Shown one piece after another: positions 1-8,087 of a stretch of 64,000 nucleotides of DNA (the stretch's first letter is position 1; every line of letters begins with the position of its first letter). A program made the translations under genes and the position numbers. This DNA comes from CAWCAL01 sp963695075 (GTDB taxonomy: Bacteria > Actinomycetota > Acidimicrobiia > Acidimicrobiales > CAWCAL01). The notes beneath the pieces were generated by a model. It saw only the letters and a program-made list of their open reading frames with translations. It was not told where the DNA came from and did no database searches. The stretch spans positions 496,001 to 560,000 of the forward strand of contig CAVOFR010000007.1 in NCBI GenBank assembly GCA_963695075.1. Direction: 5' to 3'.

Positions 1-722
1 AGGTCGTGATCTGCGTGCCGTCGGCCATCACCGCGGTCGAGCGACGTGCGGTGACCGAGGCTGCTCGTCGCGCCGGTGCCGCCGATGCACAGCTCATCGA
101 GCAGCCCATGGCCGCAGCGATCGGTTCGGGCCTTCCCATCCACGAACCGGTCGGCAACATGGTGGTGGATGTGGGCGGCGGTACGTCGGAGACGGCACTG
201 ATCTCGCTCGGGGGTGTCGTCGCCTTGGAGGCGGTCCGTCTCGGTTCGTTCGAGCTCGACACGGCCATCCAGGGGTTCGTACGCCGCGAGTACGGCATCG
301 CGATCGGCGAGCGCACGGCCGAGGAGATCAAGCTCGCCATCGGTTCGGCGTGGCCGACCAACGACGAGCAGCGGGCCGAGGTCCGGGGTCGCGAGCTCAT
401 GAGCGGATTGCCCAAGACCGTCATCCTCGATCCCACCGAAGTGCGCGAAGCGATCAGCGAGCCCGTCCAGACGATCGTCGACTCGGTGATCGCCTGTTTG
501 GGCCAGGCTCCGCCCGAACTGGCGCAGGACCTCATCCACGAAGGCATCACGCTGGTCGGAGGCGGAGCGATGCTGCGCGGCCTGGACCAGCGATTGGCCC
601 ATGCGACGGACATCCCCGTGCGGCTGGTCGAAGCGCCGCTCGAATGTGTGGTCCTGGGGGCGGGCCGTTGTATCGAGTCCTACGACGTCCTGAAGACCAT
701 GTTCATGGACGCCAGATCATGA
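1..722 (+). CDS. mreB: MreB/Mbl-type bacterial actin, C-terminal part
   Basis: The 5' end is outside the window; the frame is open from base 3 to the TGA. About 240 C-terminal residues are visible. They show the actin-fold phosphate motif VDVGGGTSE near residue 54 of the visible part and the adenosine-site motif VGGGAMLRGLDQRL near the end. Family knowledge: MreB polymerises on the inner face of the membrane and guides cell-wall synthesis in elongating cells. It is the last gene of its unit, since a strong hairpin follows and the next gene is convergent. MreB and its paralogue Mbl cannot be told apart from this fragment. Confidence 0.85.
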   Translation, partial: VVICVPSAITAVERRAVTEAARRAGAADAQLIEQPMAAAIGSGLPIHEPVGNMVVDVGGGTSETALISLGGVVALEAVRLGSFELDTAIQGFVRREYGIAIGERTAEEIKLAIGSAWPTNDEQRAEVRGRELMSGLPKTVILDPTEVREAISEPVQTIVDSVIACLGQAPPELAQDLIHEGITLVGGGAMLRGLDQRLAHATDIPVRLVEAPLECVVLGAGRCIESYDVLKTMFMDARS

Positions 723-734
723 GGCGGTACCACG

Positions 735-787
735 CCGAAATCTGGTCCCCTACCGTCGGAAACCGACGCTGAGGGACCAGATTTCGG
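735..787. terminator. Bidirectional hairpin terminator with nested stem
   Basis: A perfect 15-bp inverted repeat (735-749 with 773-787) starts at CCGAAATCTGGTCCC. Inside its loop is a second 6-bp stem, CGTCGG/CCGACG. It sits between the convergent mreB and solute-binding-protein genes. There is no long T-run, as is common in actinobacteria. The first 14 bases of one arm recur at 26037-26050. Confidence 0.7.
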
Positions 788-805
788 GGTAGGTCGGCGG
801 TCTGA

Positions 806-2157
806 TCAGCCGCCGAGCTCGTAGCCGTCGTTCAGCTCGGAGTCGACGTTGGCCACCTCGGTCAGCAGGTTCGGCGGGTTCTCGGGGTCGAACACGAAGA
901 TGCGGGTCGCCGAGGTCGGGACCCGGTCCTCGGGTGCGCCGTACACGTAGTTCTCGGCGGTGAGGCCCTCGGTGTCGACCTCGCCGAGCTCGGTCATCGC
1001 AGTGGCGATGCCCTCGCGGCTGAGGTCGCCCAGCTCGACTGCCTTCTCCAGCAGCGCGTGCACGCTGATCTGCTGGAAGTAGCCGCTGAGGTGGAACGAG
1101 TTGGCGTCCTCGTCGGCGTAGGTGGCGAATCGCTCGTTGAAGCTCGACCATTCCCGGCTCCGTCTGCGTCGTTGAAGTCGGGCGTGTCGAGGGCGATGTA
1201 GAAGTTCTCGAATCGCTCGGGGTTCCCGGCGGCGAACAGGCTCAGGTACGACGGTAGGGCGCCGAGCCAGACCGGTTCGAAGCCGTTGCTCAGCGCTTCG
1301 GCCATGAGCGCGTTCTGCTCGGTCGGAACCGTGATGGCGTAGACCGCCTCGCAGCCGGCTCCGCTGAGACCGGCCACCGTGCTGGAGAAGTCGGTGTCGC
1401 CCCGGGCGATGGTCTGCTTGTCGGCGAGCTCGATGCCCAGCTCCCCAGCCGCGTACTCGAGACCGGCCAGTCCGGCCTCGCCGTAGAGGTCGTCGACGCT
1501 CACGACGCACTGGACGCTGTCGGCGTCGCCCAGTCCGGAGTCGTTCACGTACCAGTCGGCCAGGTTGATCATCTCGTTCTCGTATGCCGCGCCGTTGGGG
1601 AGCAGGTTGGCTTCCTTGGCCCAAGCACCGGCCAGTGAGCCGGGGACACCCACGATGTTGTCCTGGATCAGGGATTCGAGGACGGCCTGGGTGGGCGGCG
1701 TGCTCAGGATCTCGGCGATGAGGACCGCATCCTCCTTGAGCCGCTGATACTCGGTCACCGCGGTCTGCGGTTCGTCCTTGGTGTCGCCCACGGCCAGTTC
1801 GACCTGGTACTTGCCTCCGACGCCGCCCAGCTCCTCGTTCACGTAGTCCCAGTAGACCTGCGACCCGACGGCCAACGGTCCACCGAGGATGGCGAGCGGC
1901 CCTGACTCGTCGGTCAGGTACCCGAGAGTGATCGTCTCGCCGTCGAATCCGTTCGTGGGTTCGGGGTCGCCGGCCGGTTCGGCGCTCGTGTCAGCGGTGT
2001 CGCCCGTGTCGGCGGTATCGCCGGTATCGGCGGTCTCCCCCGTCTCGGCCGTGTCCGCGGTGTCGGTGCCAGCGCTGTCATCGTCCCCGCACGAGGCGGC
2101 GATCAATGAGAAGACGGCCAACAGGGCGAACAGGCGCCCCAGTGTCTTGGTGTTCAT
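806..2157 (-). CDS. Branched-chain amino-acid-type ABC transporter substrate-binding lipoprotein (frameshifted)
   Basis: Two adjacent frames together encode about 450 residues. The N-terminus is a lipoprotein signal with lipobox AASC, followed by an acidic Thr/Asp-rich linker with repeated TADTGD units and then a LivJ/LivK-type periplasmic-binding fold (GETITLGYLTDESGPLA). Near 1150 the frame changes at a GGG run: one more G would join DFNDADGAG to EWSSFNERFATYADE. Codon-level coding continues on both sides, so a sequencing indel is more likely than decay, but a real frameshift cannot be excluded. The gene ends the livFGHM unit and would supply its extracellular receptor. The ligand is unknown; these receptors bind amino acids, amides, urea or aromatic acids. 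Confidence 0.8.
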
Positions 2158-2208
2158 GGGATGAGTCCTCCAGGAGACGGATCCGTGTTGTGCGTCAGTG
2201 GCCGAACC

Positions 2209-3420
2209 CTAGCCCTCGGACGAGTTCGTATCGGACTCGCGGGGCGCGTCGGCTGGTTCGGTGTGCTCGTTTCGGTCCAGCCGACCCGCCACCCGCCGTC
2301 GGGCGTTGGAGAACATGCCGACCAGGCCACGGGGCTGGAACATCAGGAAGACGACCAACACGACGCCGAAGAGGATCTCGGACAGAACGGCGGTGGTCAT
2401 CAGTCCGTCCGCCGTGGCCGAGTCCTTGAGGAGCGGTTGATCCAGGAACGGGACGGTGAAGTTGATCGTGTCGCTGTACTGCTCGATGAGCTCGGGCAGC
2501 GGCCCGAGGAACAGGGCTCCGACGATGGCACCGGTGACGGTGCCGATACCACCGACCACGATCACCGCCACGAATCGGATGCTCTCGAGGAGGACCGCCT
2601 CTGACACACCGGGCGAGAGGAATCCGATCGCGACGGCATCGAGCCCCCCGGCCATCCCTGCCAGCGCGCTGGAGAGGGCGAAGGCGATGATCTTGTTCCG
2701 GGCGACGTTGACGCCGACCACCTCGGCCGCGATGTCACGGTCGCGGATGGCCTGGAGGGCCCGGCCGGGTCGGGATCTGACGATGTTGGCGATGGCAAGG
2801 GTGGCCACGCCGACGATGATCCACGTCAGGTAGAAGAGCCCCTGGAGCCGGCTGAACTCCTTGCCGAAGAGGCTGAGGTCGCCGAAGTCGACGATGAACC
2901 ACAACGACGCAGCACTGACCGACTTGCCGTTGAGGCCGCCGCTGAAACTGTCCCAGTTCCTCAGCACGTGGACCGTCACGAAGACCAGCGCCAGGGTCAC
3001 TATGACGAGGTAGTTCCCCTTGAACCTCAGGGCGAACGGGCCGATGGCGGCTCCGATCAGACAGGCGACGACGGTGGCGGCGAGCATCCACAACGGCATC
3101 GGCCAACCCTTGTCGGCACCGAAGTAGGCCGCGACGTACGCGCCGATGAGCACGAACGCGGCCTGGCCGAGCGAGACCTGTCCGGCGTATCCCGTGAGCA
3201 CGTTGAGACCCAGTCCGCCGAGGGCGAAGACCCCCGCGGCCACGAGGACGGTCATCCAGAAATCGCTGGAGACGAAGAGCGGCAGTCCCAGACCGACGAT
3301 GATCGCCGCGGCCGCGCCGGCGCGAGCGGCGCCGGATCGGAGCAGGCGGAGGTCGTCGACGACCGGTGCGGATCGGGCGACCTCGGTCGTCGTGGCGTCG
3401 TCCGGCGATCGTTCGGTCAT
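2209..3420 (-). CDS. livM: Branched-chain amino-acid-type ABC transporter permease LivM
   Basis: About 403 residues with many membrane segments. The family signature GYAGQVSLGQAAFVLIGAY lies near residue 78 and the conserved SALAGMAGGLDA lies downstream. The ATG at 3420 overlaps the livH stop in an ATGA, which fixes the start; the reading frame is open further upstream but that part has no family similarity. The C-terminal tail after FQPRGLVGMF is charged. LivM forms one half of the membrane channel with LivH, driven by LivG and LivF. The gene is followed 51 bases later by the binding-protein gene. Confidence 0.88.
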   Translation of the reverse strand: MTERSPDDATTTEVARSAPVVDDLRLLRSGAARAGAAAAIIVGLGLPLFVSSDFWMTVLVAAGVFALGGLGLNVLTGYAGQVSLGQAAFVLIGAYVAAYFGADKGWPMPLWMLAATVVACLIGAAIGPFALRFKGNYLVIVTLALVFVTVHVLRNWDSFSGGLNGKSVSAASLWFIVDFGDLSLFGKEFSRLQGLFYLTWIIVGVATLAIANIVRSRPGRALQAIRDRDIAAEVVGVNVARNKIIAFALSSALAGMAGGLDAVAIGFLSPGVSEAVLLESIRFVAVIVVGGIGTVTGAIVGALFLGPLPELIEQYSDTINFTVPFLDQPLLKDSATADGLMTTAVLSEILFGVVLVVFLMFQPRGLVGMFSNARRRVAGRLDRNEHTEPADAPRESDTNSSEG

Positions 3421-4307
3421 ACTCGCTCCACCATCCGGGTCCCGAACAGGCCGGTCGGCCGGACCAGGAGGACGACGATCAGGATGAGGTAGGGCAGGAC
3501 CGAGGCGAAGTCGGCTCCCAGCCAGTCGAAGTCGAGGTACTGCCTGGTCATCACCTCGGCCACGCCGACGATGATCCCGCCGACCAGAGCGCCGCCGGGC
3601 GAATCCAGGCCCCCCAGGATCATGGCCGGGAACGCGGCCAACGCGGCGTAGCCGATCGCCGGCGTGAGCGAGCCGCTCTCGGCCACCAGCATGACGCCGG
3701 CCACCGTTCCGACGGCACCGGCGATGGCCCACGAGATGAGGAAGGACCGGGACACGGAGACCCCCTGGGCTGCCGCTGCCTCCTGATCGAACGCGGCAGC
3801 TCTCATCCCGGTGCCGGTCCGGGTGAATCGGAAGAAGACGAAGAACACGCCGAAGACCACGGTGGCGAGGATGATCGTGGCGACGTCCACGTGAGAGATC
3901 GTGATGTCACCGAACTGGCTGCGGTCGCCGGTCCACGGGGTGTTGAGCGTGTAGCCGGGGAGGTCCCAGAGGATGGGAACGATCTGCTGGATGATGACCA
4001 GGAGGCCGACGGTGACGAGGATGACGGTGAAAGCGGGCTTGCCCACCATCCTGCGCATGACCAGCCGCTCGAGTCCGGCGGCGATCAGGGCCAGGGACAC
4101 CATGGCGGCCACGAAGGAGATGCCGAAGGGGAGCTCCCATTCACCGGCGAACTGATAGGTGAGGTAGGCGCCGAGCAGCACGAACCCACCCTGGGCGAAG
4201 TTGAACGTGCCGGTGGCCTTGTAGATGATCACGAAGCCCAGGGCGATGAGGGCGTACACGGCTCCAGTGGCGACACCCGAGAAGAGGAGCTGGACGAACT
4301 CGGTCAT
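3417..4307 (-). CDS. livH: Branched-chain amino-acid-type ABC transporter permease LivH
   Basis: This 296-residue polytopic membrane protein begins MTEFVQLLFSGVATG and has the LivH hallmark YKATGTFNFAQGGFVLLGAY near residue 30. The C-terminal ILIVVLLVRPTGLFG is also typical. The start codon overlaps the livG stop (ATGA at 4304-4307) and the stop overlaps the livM start, so translation is probably coupled. It pairs with LivM to form the permease of a branched-chain amino-acid-type (HAAT) importer. Confidence 0.9.
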   Translation of the reverse strand: MTEFVQLLFSGVATGAVYALIALGFVIIYKATGTFNFAQGGFVLLGAYLTYQFAGEWELPFGISFVAAMVSLALIAAGLERLVMRRMVGKPAFTVILVTVGLLVIIQQIVPILWDLPGYTLNTPWTGDRSQFGDITISHVDVATIILATVVFGVFFVFFRFTRTGTGMRAAAFDQEAAAAQGVSVSRSFLISWAIAGAVGTVAGVMLVAESGSLTPAIGYAALAAFPAMILGGLDSPGGALVGGIIVGVAEVMTRQYLDFDWLGADFASVLPYLILIVVLLVRPTGLFGTRMVERV

Positions 4308-5083
4308 CGGTGCGTCTCCGTCGGGGTGCCCAGGTAGGCCGCGATGACTTCCGGATCGGCGGCCACCGTCTCGGGAGAGCCTGCCGCGATGACCTCGCCG
4401 AAGTTCAGACAGACGATCTCGTCGACCAATCCCATCACCAACTGCATGTCGTGTTCGACCATGATCATCGTCAGTCCGAGCTCCCGGCGGACCGCCGTGA
4501 TGTAGCCGGCCATGTCCGCCGTCTCATCCGAGTTCATGCCCGCGACGGGCTCGTCGAGCAGGAGCAGCTTCGGCTCCATGGCGATCGCTCGACCGAATTC
4601 GATCCGTTTCTGGACGCCATAGGGCAGGAGCCCGACCGGGCGGCCGAGGTGATCCCCGAGATCGAGGAGCTCGACCAGCTCGTGACAGCGGGAGCGGTTC
4701 TGGATCTCCTCGCGTCTGGCCCGGCCGAGCCACAGCGCTCCGGCGAAATAGCCGGTGCGCATGAGGTGATGACGGCCGAGCATCAGGTTGTCGACGACGT
4801 CGAGATTCACGAACAGCGCCAGGTTCTGGAAGGTCCGGGCGATACCTTGGTGGGCGATCTTCGCCGGGCTGAGTCCCAGGATCGATTCTCCGTCCAACTC
4901 GATCCGCCCGTCGGAGGGGCGGTACACACCGTTGATGCAGTTGAACATCGACGTCTTGCCCGCCCCGTTGGGACCGATGATGGCGACCAGAGACCCGGGC
5001 TCGACCGCGAAACTGACGTCGCCGAGGGCGCGCAGGCCGGCGAAGGACAGCGAGACACCGTCCACCTCGAGCATCGGGCTCAT
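4304..5083 (-). CDS. livG: ABC transporter ATP-binding protein LivG
   Basis: 259 residues with Walker A GPNGAGKT (residues about 35-42), the LivG-type signature region LLPYGVQKRIEFGRA in place of a canonical LSGGQ, and Walker B LLLLDEPVAGMN followed by the H-loop VEHDM. LivG is one of two ATPases powering the HAAT importer at the inner face of the membrane. It overlaps livF upstream and livH downstream by four bases each. The sequence does not identify the transported substrate. Confidence 0.9.
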   Translation of the reverse strand: MSPMLEVDGVSLSFAGLRALGDVSFAVEPGSLVAIIGPNGAGKTSMFNCINGVYRPSDGRIELDGESILGLSPAKIAHQGIARTFQNLALFVNLDVVDNLMLGRHHLMRTGYFAGALWLGRARREEIQNRSRCHELVELLDLGDHLGRPVGLLPYGVQKRIEFGRAIAMEPKLLLLDEPVAGMNSDETADMAGYITAVRRELGLTMIMVEHDMQLVMGLVDEIVCLNFGEVIAAGSPETVAADPEVIAAYLGTPTETHR

Positions 5084-5856
5084 GAGTGCGCTCCGGCGTG
5101 GCCACCGAGGTAAAGGGCCTTGATCTGGTCGTCGTCGCGCAGCTCGTCGGCCGATCCGGACAGAGCTACCGTGCCGTTTTCCAGGACGTAGGCGCGGTCG
5201 GCGATCGACAGTGCCATGGCCGCGTTCTGCTCGACCAGGAGGACGGTCGTCCCGGTGGCGTTGATCTCGACGATGACGTCGCGGATCTGCTCGACGACGA
5301 GTGGGGCCAACCCGAGCGAGGGCTCGTCGAGAAGAAGTAGTCCGGGATGGCCCATGAGAGCCCGGCCGATGGCGAGCATCTGCTGCTCGCCGCCGGAGAG
5401 ATATCCGGCTTGGGTGCGACGACGTTCTCCCAGCACGGGGAAGAGCCCGAACACCTGCTCCTGGGTGGCTCGCTTGGCGGCTCGATCCCTGACCGAGACG
5501 CCCCCCACCCGGAGGTTCTCCTCGACGGTGAGGTCACCGAAGATGCGACGACCTTCCATCGCCTGGCCGACGCCGCTGCCCACGATGGAGGCAGCGCTCG
5601 CCCGCTTGATCGACTGACCGTGGAGCTGGATGTCGCCGGCCGTGATCCGGGCGTCGTGGAATCCGAGAAGGCCGGTGGCCGCTCGGAGCAGCGTCGTCTT
5701 TCCGGCGCCGTTCGCGCCGAGGAGCGCCACGATGGAACCCCGTTGGACAGCGAGGCTCGTGCCTCTGAGCCCCAGCACTGCTGCGCTGTAGGTCACCTCG
5801 AGGTCCTCGACCGCCAGAACGACGTCGTCGGTGGGGGGCTGTGCGATGCCCGGCAC
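5080..5856 (-). CDS. livF: ABC transporter ATP-binding protein LivF
   Basis: 258 residues with Walker A GANGAGKTT, ABC signature LSGGEQQM, Walker B LLLLDEPSLGLAP and H-loop VEQNA, the standard LivF layout. The start lies 5 bases after the stop of the crotonase gene, so the two are probably co-transcribed. The protein carries about 15 residues before the ATPase core, slightly longer than usual. With LivG it forms the nucleotide-binding pair of the transporter. Confidence 0.9.
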   Translation of the reverse strand: MPGIAQPPTDDVVLAVEDLEVTYSAAVLGLRGTSLAVQRGSIVALLGANGAGKTTLLRAATGLLGFHDARITAGDIQLHGQSIKRASAASIVGSGVGQAMEGRRIFGDLTVEENLRVGGVSVRDRAAKRATQEQVFGLFPVLGERRRTQAGYLSGGEQQMLAIGRALMGHPGLLLLDEPSLGLAPLVVEQIRDVIVEINATGTTVLLVEQNAAMALSIADRAYVLENGTVALSGSADELRDDDQIKALYLGGHAGAHS

Positions 5857-5861
5857 GCTAC

Positions 5862-6644
5862 TCAGGTTCCGCTGGGCCAGCGAGGATCGCGTTTCTGGAG
5901 GAACGCGTCGATTCCTTCTGCCGCGACGGGGTCCGCGGCGTTCCGGCTCATGACCGCGCCCGCATGGTCGTAGGCGCCGGCTTCGGTCCGATCCAGCTGT
6001 TCGTAGAATGCCCGCTTGCCGAGGCCGATGGTGTGCGGGCTGAAGAGCCGGAGCCGCTGAGCCAGGTCATCGACGGCCCCGTGAAGGGCGTCGGTCGCCA
6101 CGACGGTGTTGATCAGTCCCCAATCGGCAGCGGTGGAGGCATCGATCGGGTCGCCGGTCAGCAGCATCTGCAACGCCCGCTTCCGGCCGACCGCTCGGCT
6201 GAGGGCCACCATCGGCGTGGAGCAGAAGAGCCCGATCCTGACCCCGGGGGTGGCGAAGCTGGACCGGTCGCTCGCGATCGCCAGATCGCAGCTCGCCACC
6301 AGCTGGCATCCGGCGGCCGTTGCGACGCCGTCGACGCGGGCGATCACCGGCTGGGGTAGCAGGTGAAGCAGCTGCATCAGCTTGCTGCACCGCTCGAACT
6401 GGGTCTGGTAGAACCCGATGTCCCGGTCGGCCATTTCGCGGAGATCGTGTCCGGCGGAGAACGCGGGGCCGGTATGGCCCAGCACGACGACGTCGGCGTC
6501 ACTCCGGTCGCTCAACCGCTCGAACTCGTCGATCAGGCCCTCGACGACCGCGGTGCTGAGGCTGTTGCGGCTTGCCTCGTCGTCGAGCACGATCGTAGCG
6601 ACACCGTCGATGACCGTCGCGCTGAATCCGTTTCGTCCACTCAT
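5862..6644 (-). CDS. Enoyl-CoA hydratase/isomerase (crotonase) family protein
   Basis: 260 residues of the crotonase fold. The oxyanion-hole regions are SAGHDLREMADRD (residues about 62-75) and ARVDGVATAAGCQLVASCDLAIAS, followed by the LTGDPIDASTAADWGLIN block. It most resembles the ECHDC3-like subgroup. The usual catalytic glutamates of classical enoyl-CoA hydratase are not obvious, so the exact reaction (hydration, isomerisation or other acyl-CoA chemistry) is uncertain. The gene lies between a HEAT-repeat gene, which it overlaps by four bases, and livF. This could point to catabolism of an imported acid, but that is inference. Confidence 0.8.
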   Translation of the reverse strand: MSGRNGFSATVIDGVATIVLDDEASRNSLSTAVVEGLIDEFERLSDRSDADVVVLGHTGPAFSAGHDLREMADRDIGFYQTQFERCSKLMQLLHLLPQPVIARVDGVATAAGCQLVASCDLAIASDRSSFATPGVRIGLFCSTPMVALSRAVGRKRALQMLLTGDPIDASTAADWGLINTVVATDALHGAVDDLAQRLRLFSPHTIGLGKRAFYEQLDRTEAGAYDHAGAVMSRNAADPVAAEGIDAFLQKRDPRWPSGT

Positions 6645-7309
6645 GGTGGTCCCTCCTGCTCGTCCTCGATCATTGCCAGCTGGTCCTCGGCGGCTTGGCG
6701 TACCTGCCAGTCACGATCCTCGAGCGCGGCGGACAGGGCTCGGTCCACCGCGGGGCCGTCGAAGGCGGCCAGTGCGATCACTGCTCGGCGTCGGACCGTG
6801 GCGCGATCGCCGGTGGCGGCGAGGATCGTAGGGAGGGCGGCCGGCGCGCCGATCGCGCCGAGAGCGGCGACTGCCGTCTCCCGAACGACGGCGTCCTCGT
6901 GGTCCATGAGGGCCGCGACGGCCGGTACGAGCTCGGTCGCCCCGGTACCGAGCTCACCAGCGGCGAACGAAGCGGACTCGGCAACAGCGGCCTCTGGGTC
7001 TTCGAGCAGTCGGCCGAGCAGGGCCCGGGCCCGGTCGGGCTCCAGATCGACCGTGGCGTCGGCCGCCGCCCCGCGTACCTGGGGGTCCGGGTCCGACGCG
7101 GCGCGGCGGACTTCGGCCTCGGCGGTCAGGCCGATCCGGGAGAGGGCGCGGAGGGCGGTTGCTCGGATCGTCGGATCATCGTGGCCCAGCCCGTCGCGGG
7201 CGCGATCGGCGTCGCCGCTGTGGCCCGCAAGGGCGACCGAACGGCGCGCCGCGACGAGTTGGGCCGTACGGCCCAACTTGCGATCTCGCTCTTTCCTCCC
7301 GGAGGTCAT
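6641..7309 (-). CDS. HEAT-repeat protein
   Basis: About 222 residues made of alpha-helical HEAT/PBS-lyase-like repeats roughly 31 residues long. Recurrent cores include DDPTIRATALRALSRIG, DPDPQVRGAAADATVD, EDAVVRETAVAALGAIG and RDWQVRQAAEDQLAMIE. The start is placed at the ATG of MTSGRKERD; residues encoded further upstream do not look like protein. Such repeats are protein-binding scaffolds, and no enzymatic motif is visible. The stop overlaps the crotonase ATG (ATGA), so it probably heads the liv unit. It is divergent from the gene at 7359. Confidence 0.75.
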   Translation of the reverse strand: MTSGRKERDRKLGRTAQLVAARRSVALAGHSGDADRARDGLGHDDPTIRATALRALSRIGLTAEAEVRRAASDPDPQVRGAAADATVDLEPDRARALLGRLLEDPEAAVAESASFAAGELGTGATELVPAVAALMDHEDAVVRETAVAALGAIGAPAALPTILAATGDRATVRRRAVIALAAFDGPAVDRALSAALEDRDWQVRQAAEDQLAMIEDEQEGPP

Positions 7310-7358
7310 CGCGCCTATTGTCGTGCCACGGCCCCAAAACAGAGAAAGTGAGTGCCCC

Positions 7359-7832
7359 GTGGCACACATGGTGACCTTTCAGACTCCGGACGGAACGCCG
7401 GGATTCCACCAGTCGGACCATCTCGACGAGGCGATCACGTTCGTTGAACGGCTCCGCAACGAGCAGGGCGTCCACAACTCGCGGATCTTCCGGATGGAGG
7501 AACTGAAGTTCGACTTCAAGCCCTACTACAAGGTCGAGGTGGCCTCCGACGCTGGCGCGATCCGCGCCCCCGAGCCCAAGGCCACCCCCTCGTCACGCCC
7601 CAGCAAACCGGCTGAGGCCGCCGAGCTGGACCTCACCGACGAGGCACAGGCCGGGGCTCCGGTCGAGACTCCGGTCGAGACTCGCGAAACCGTCGGTGCC
7701 GCTGCTGGCGCGCCCGCCCCGCTTCCTCCTCCTCCGCCGGCTTCGGTGGCCCCGGCTCCGGCTGCTCCGATTTCGGCCCCTCGGATCGAGGAGCCCGCCG
7801 AGCCGCCTCGCCGGGGCCTGTTCACCCGCTGA
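7359..7832 (+). CDS. Uncharacterised actinobacterial protein with Pro/Ala-rich tail
   Basis: About 157 residues. A GTG start at 7359 is preceded by GAGAAAG at a good distance; an ATG three codons later is also possible. The N-terminal 60 residues (VTFQTPDGTPGFHQSDHLDEAITFVERLRNEQGVHN in two stretches) form a compact mixed domain with an aromatic patch FDFKPYYKVEV. The rest is low-complexity Pro/Ala/Glu, ending RRGLFTR. No enzyme family is recognised. It is transcribed divergently from the HEAT-repeat unit and convergently overlaps the next small gene by 11 bases. Confidence 0.65.
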   Translation: MAHMVTFQTPDGTPGFHQSDHLDEAITFVERLRNEQGVHNSRIFRMEELKFDFKPYYKVEVASDAGAIRAPEPKATPSSRPSKPAEAAELDLTDEAQAGAPVETPVETRETVGAAAGAPAPLPPPPPASVAPAPAAPISAPRIEEPAEPPRRGLFTR

Positions 7833-8052
7833 ACGAGCGCATCAGGTAAGCCGCGAGGATCACCAAGCCCACCACCGAGCCGGCGACGAGCACGGCCGAC
7901 GTGATGGCGAGCAGGACCAAGCCGACCAGACCGCGCGCTCGATGCCACCACCGAGACCCGGCATCGCTGCCGTAGACGACGGCGCGACGCTGCAGCTCGC
8001 GGTCGGCCCGCCGCGCCGAGGGCGACGGTCGTCTGGTGGCGTGGGGGGTCAT
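7822..8052 (-). CDS. Small single-pass membrane protein
   Basis: 76 residues from the ATG of MTPHATRRPSPSARRAD. A basic N-terminal half of about 40 residues is followed by one long hydrophobic stretch (about residues 43-70, GLVGLVLLAITSAVLVAG and onward), ending LMRSFSG. The topology is probably cytoplasmic N-terminus with one membrane anchor. The function is unknown. The longer open frame upstream of this ATG lacks coding character. It is divergent from the PDZ protease gene, which starts 35-95 bases away, so the two may share a promoter region. Confidence 0.55.
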   Translation of the reverse strand: MTPHATRRPSPSARRADRELQRRAVVYGSDAGSRWWHRARGLVGLVLLAITSAVLVAGSVVGLVILAAYLMRSFSG

Positions 8053-8087
8053 GTCGATGTGAGTTCGAGCCAAGTCTGGGTGATCCG

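Noticed and set aside
1985..2060. Repeated GGTATCGGCGGT-like units as a regulatory repeat
   Set aside because: They are codons of the Thr/Asp-rich linker of the lipoprotein, so protein-level low complexity explains them.
6363..7358. Long plus-strand open frame before the gene at 7359
   Set aside because: It runs antisense to the crotonase and HEAT-repeat genes and has low-complexity Ser/Ala/Arg composition. The real gene starts at GTG 7359 behind a ribosome-binding site.
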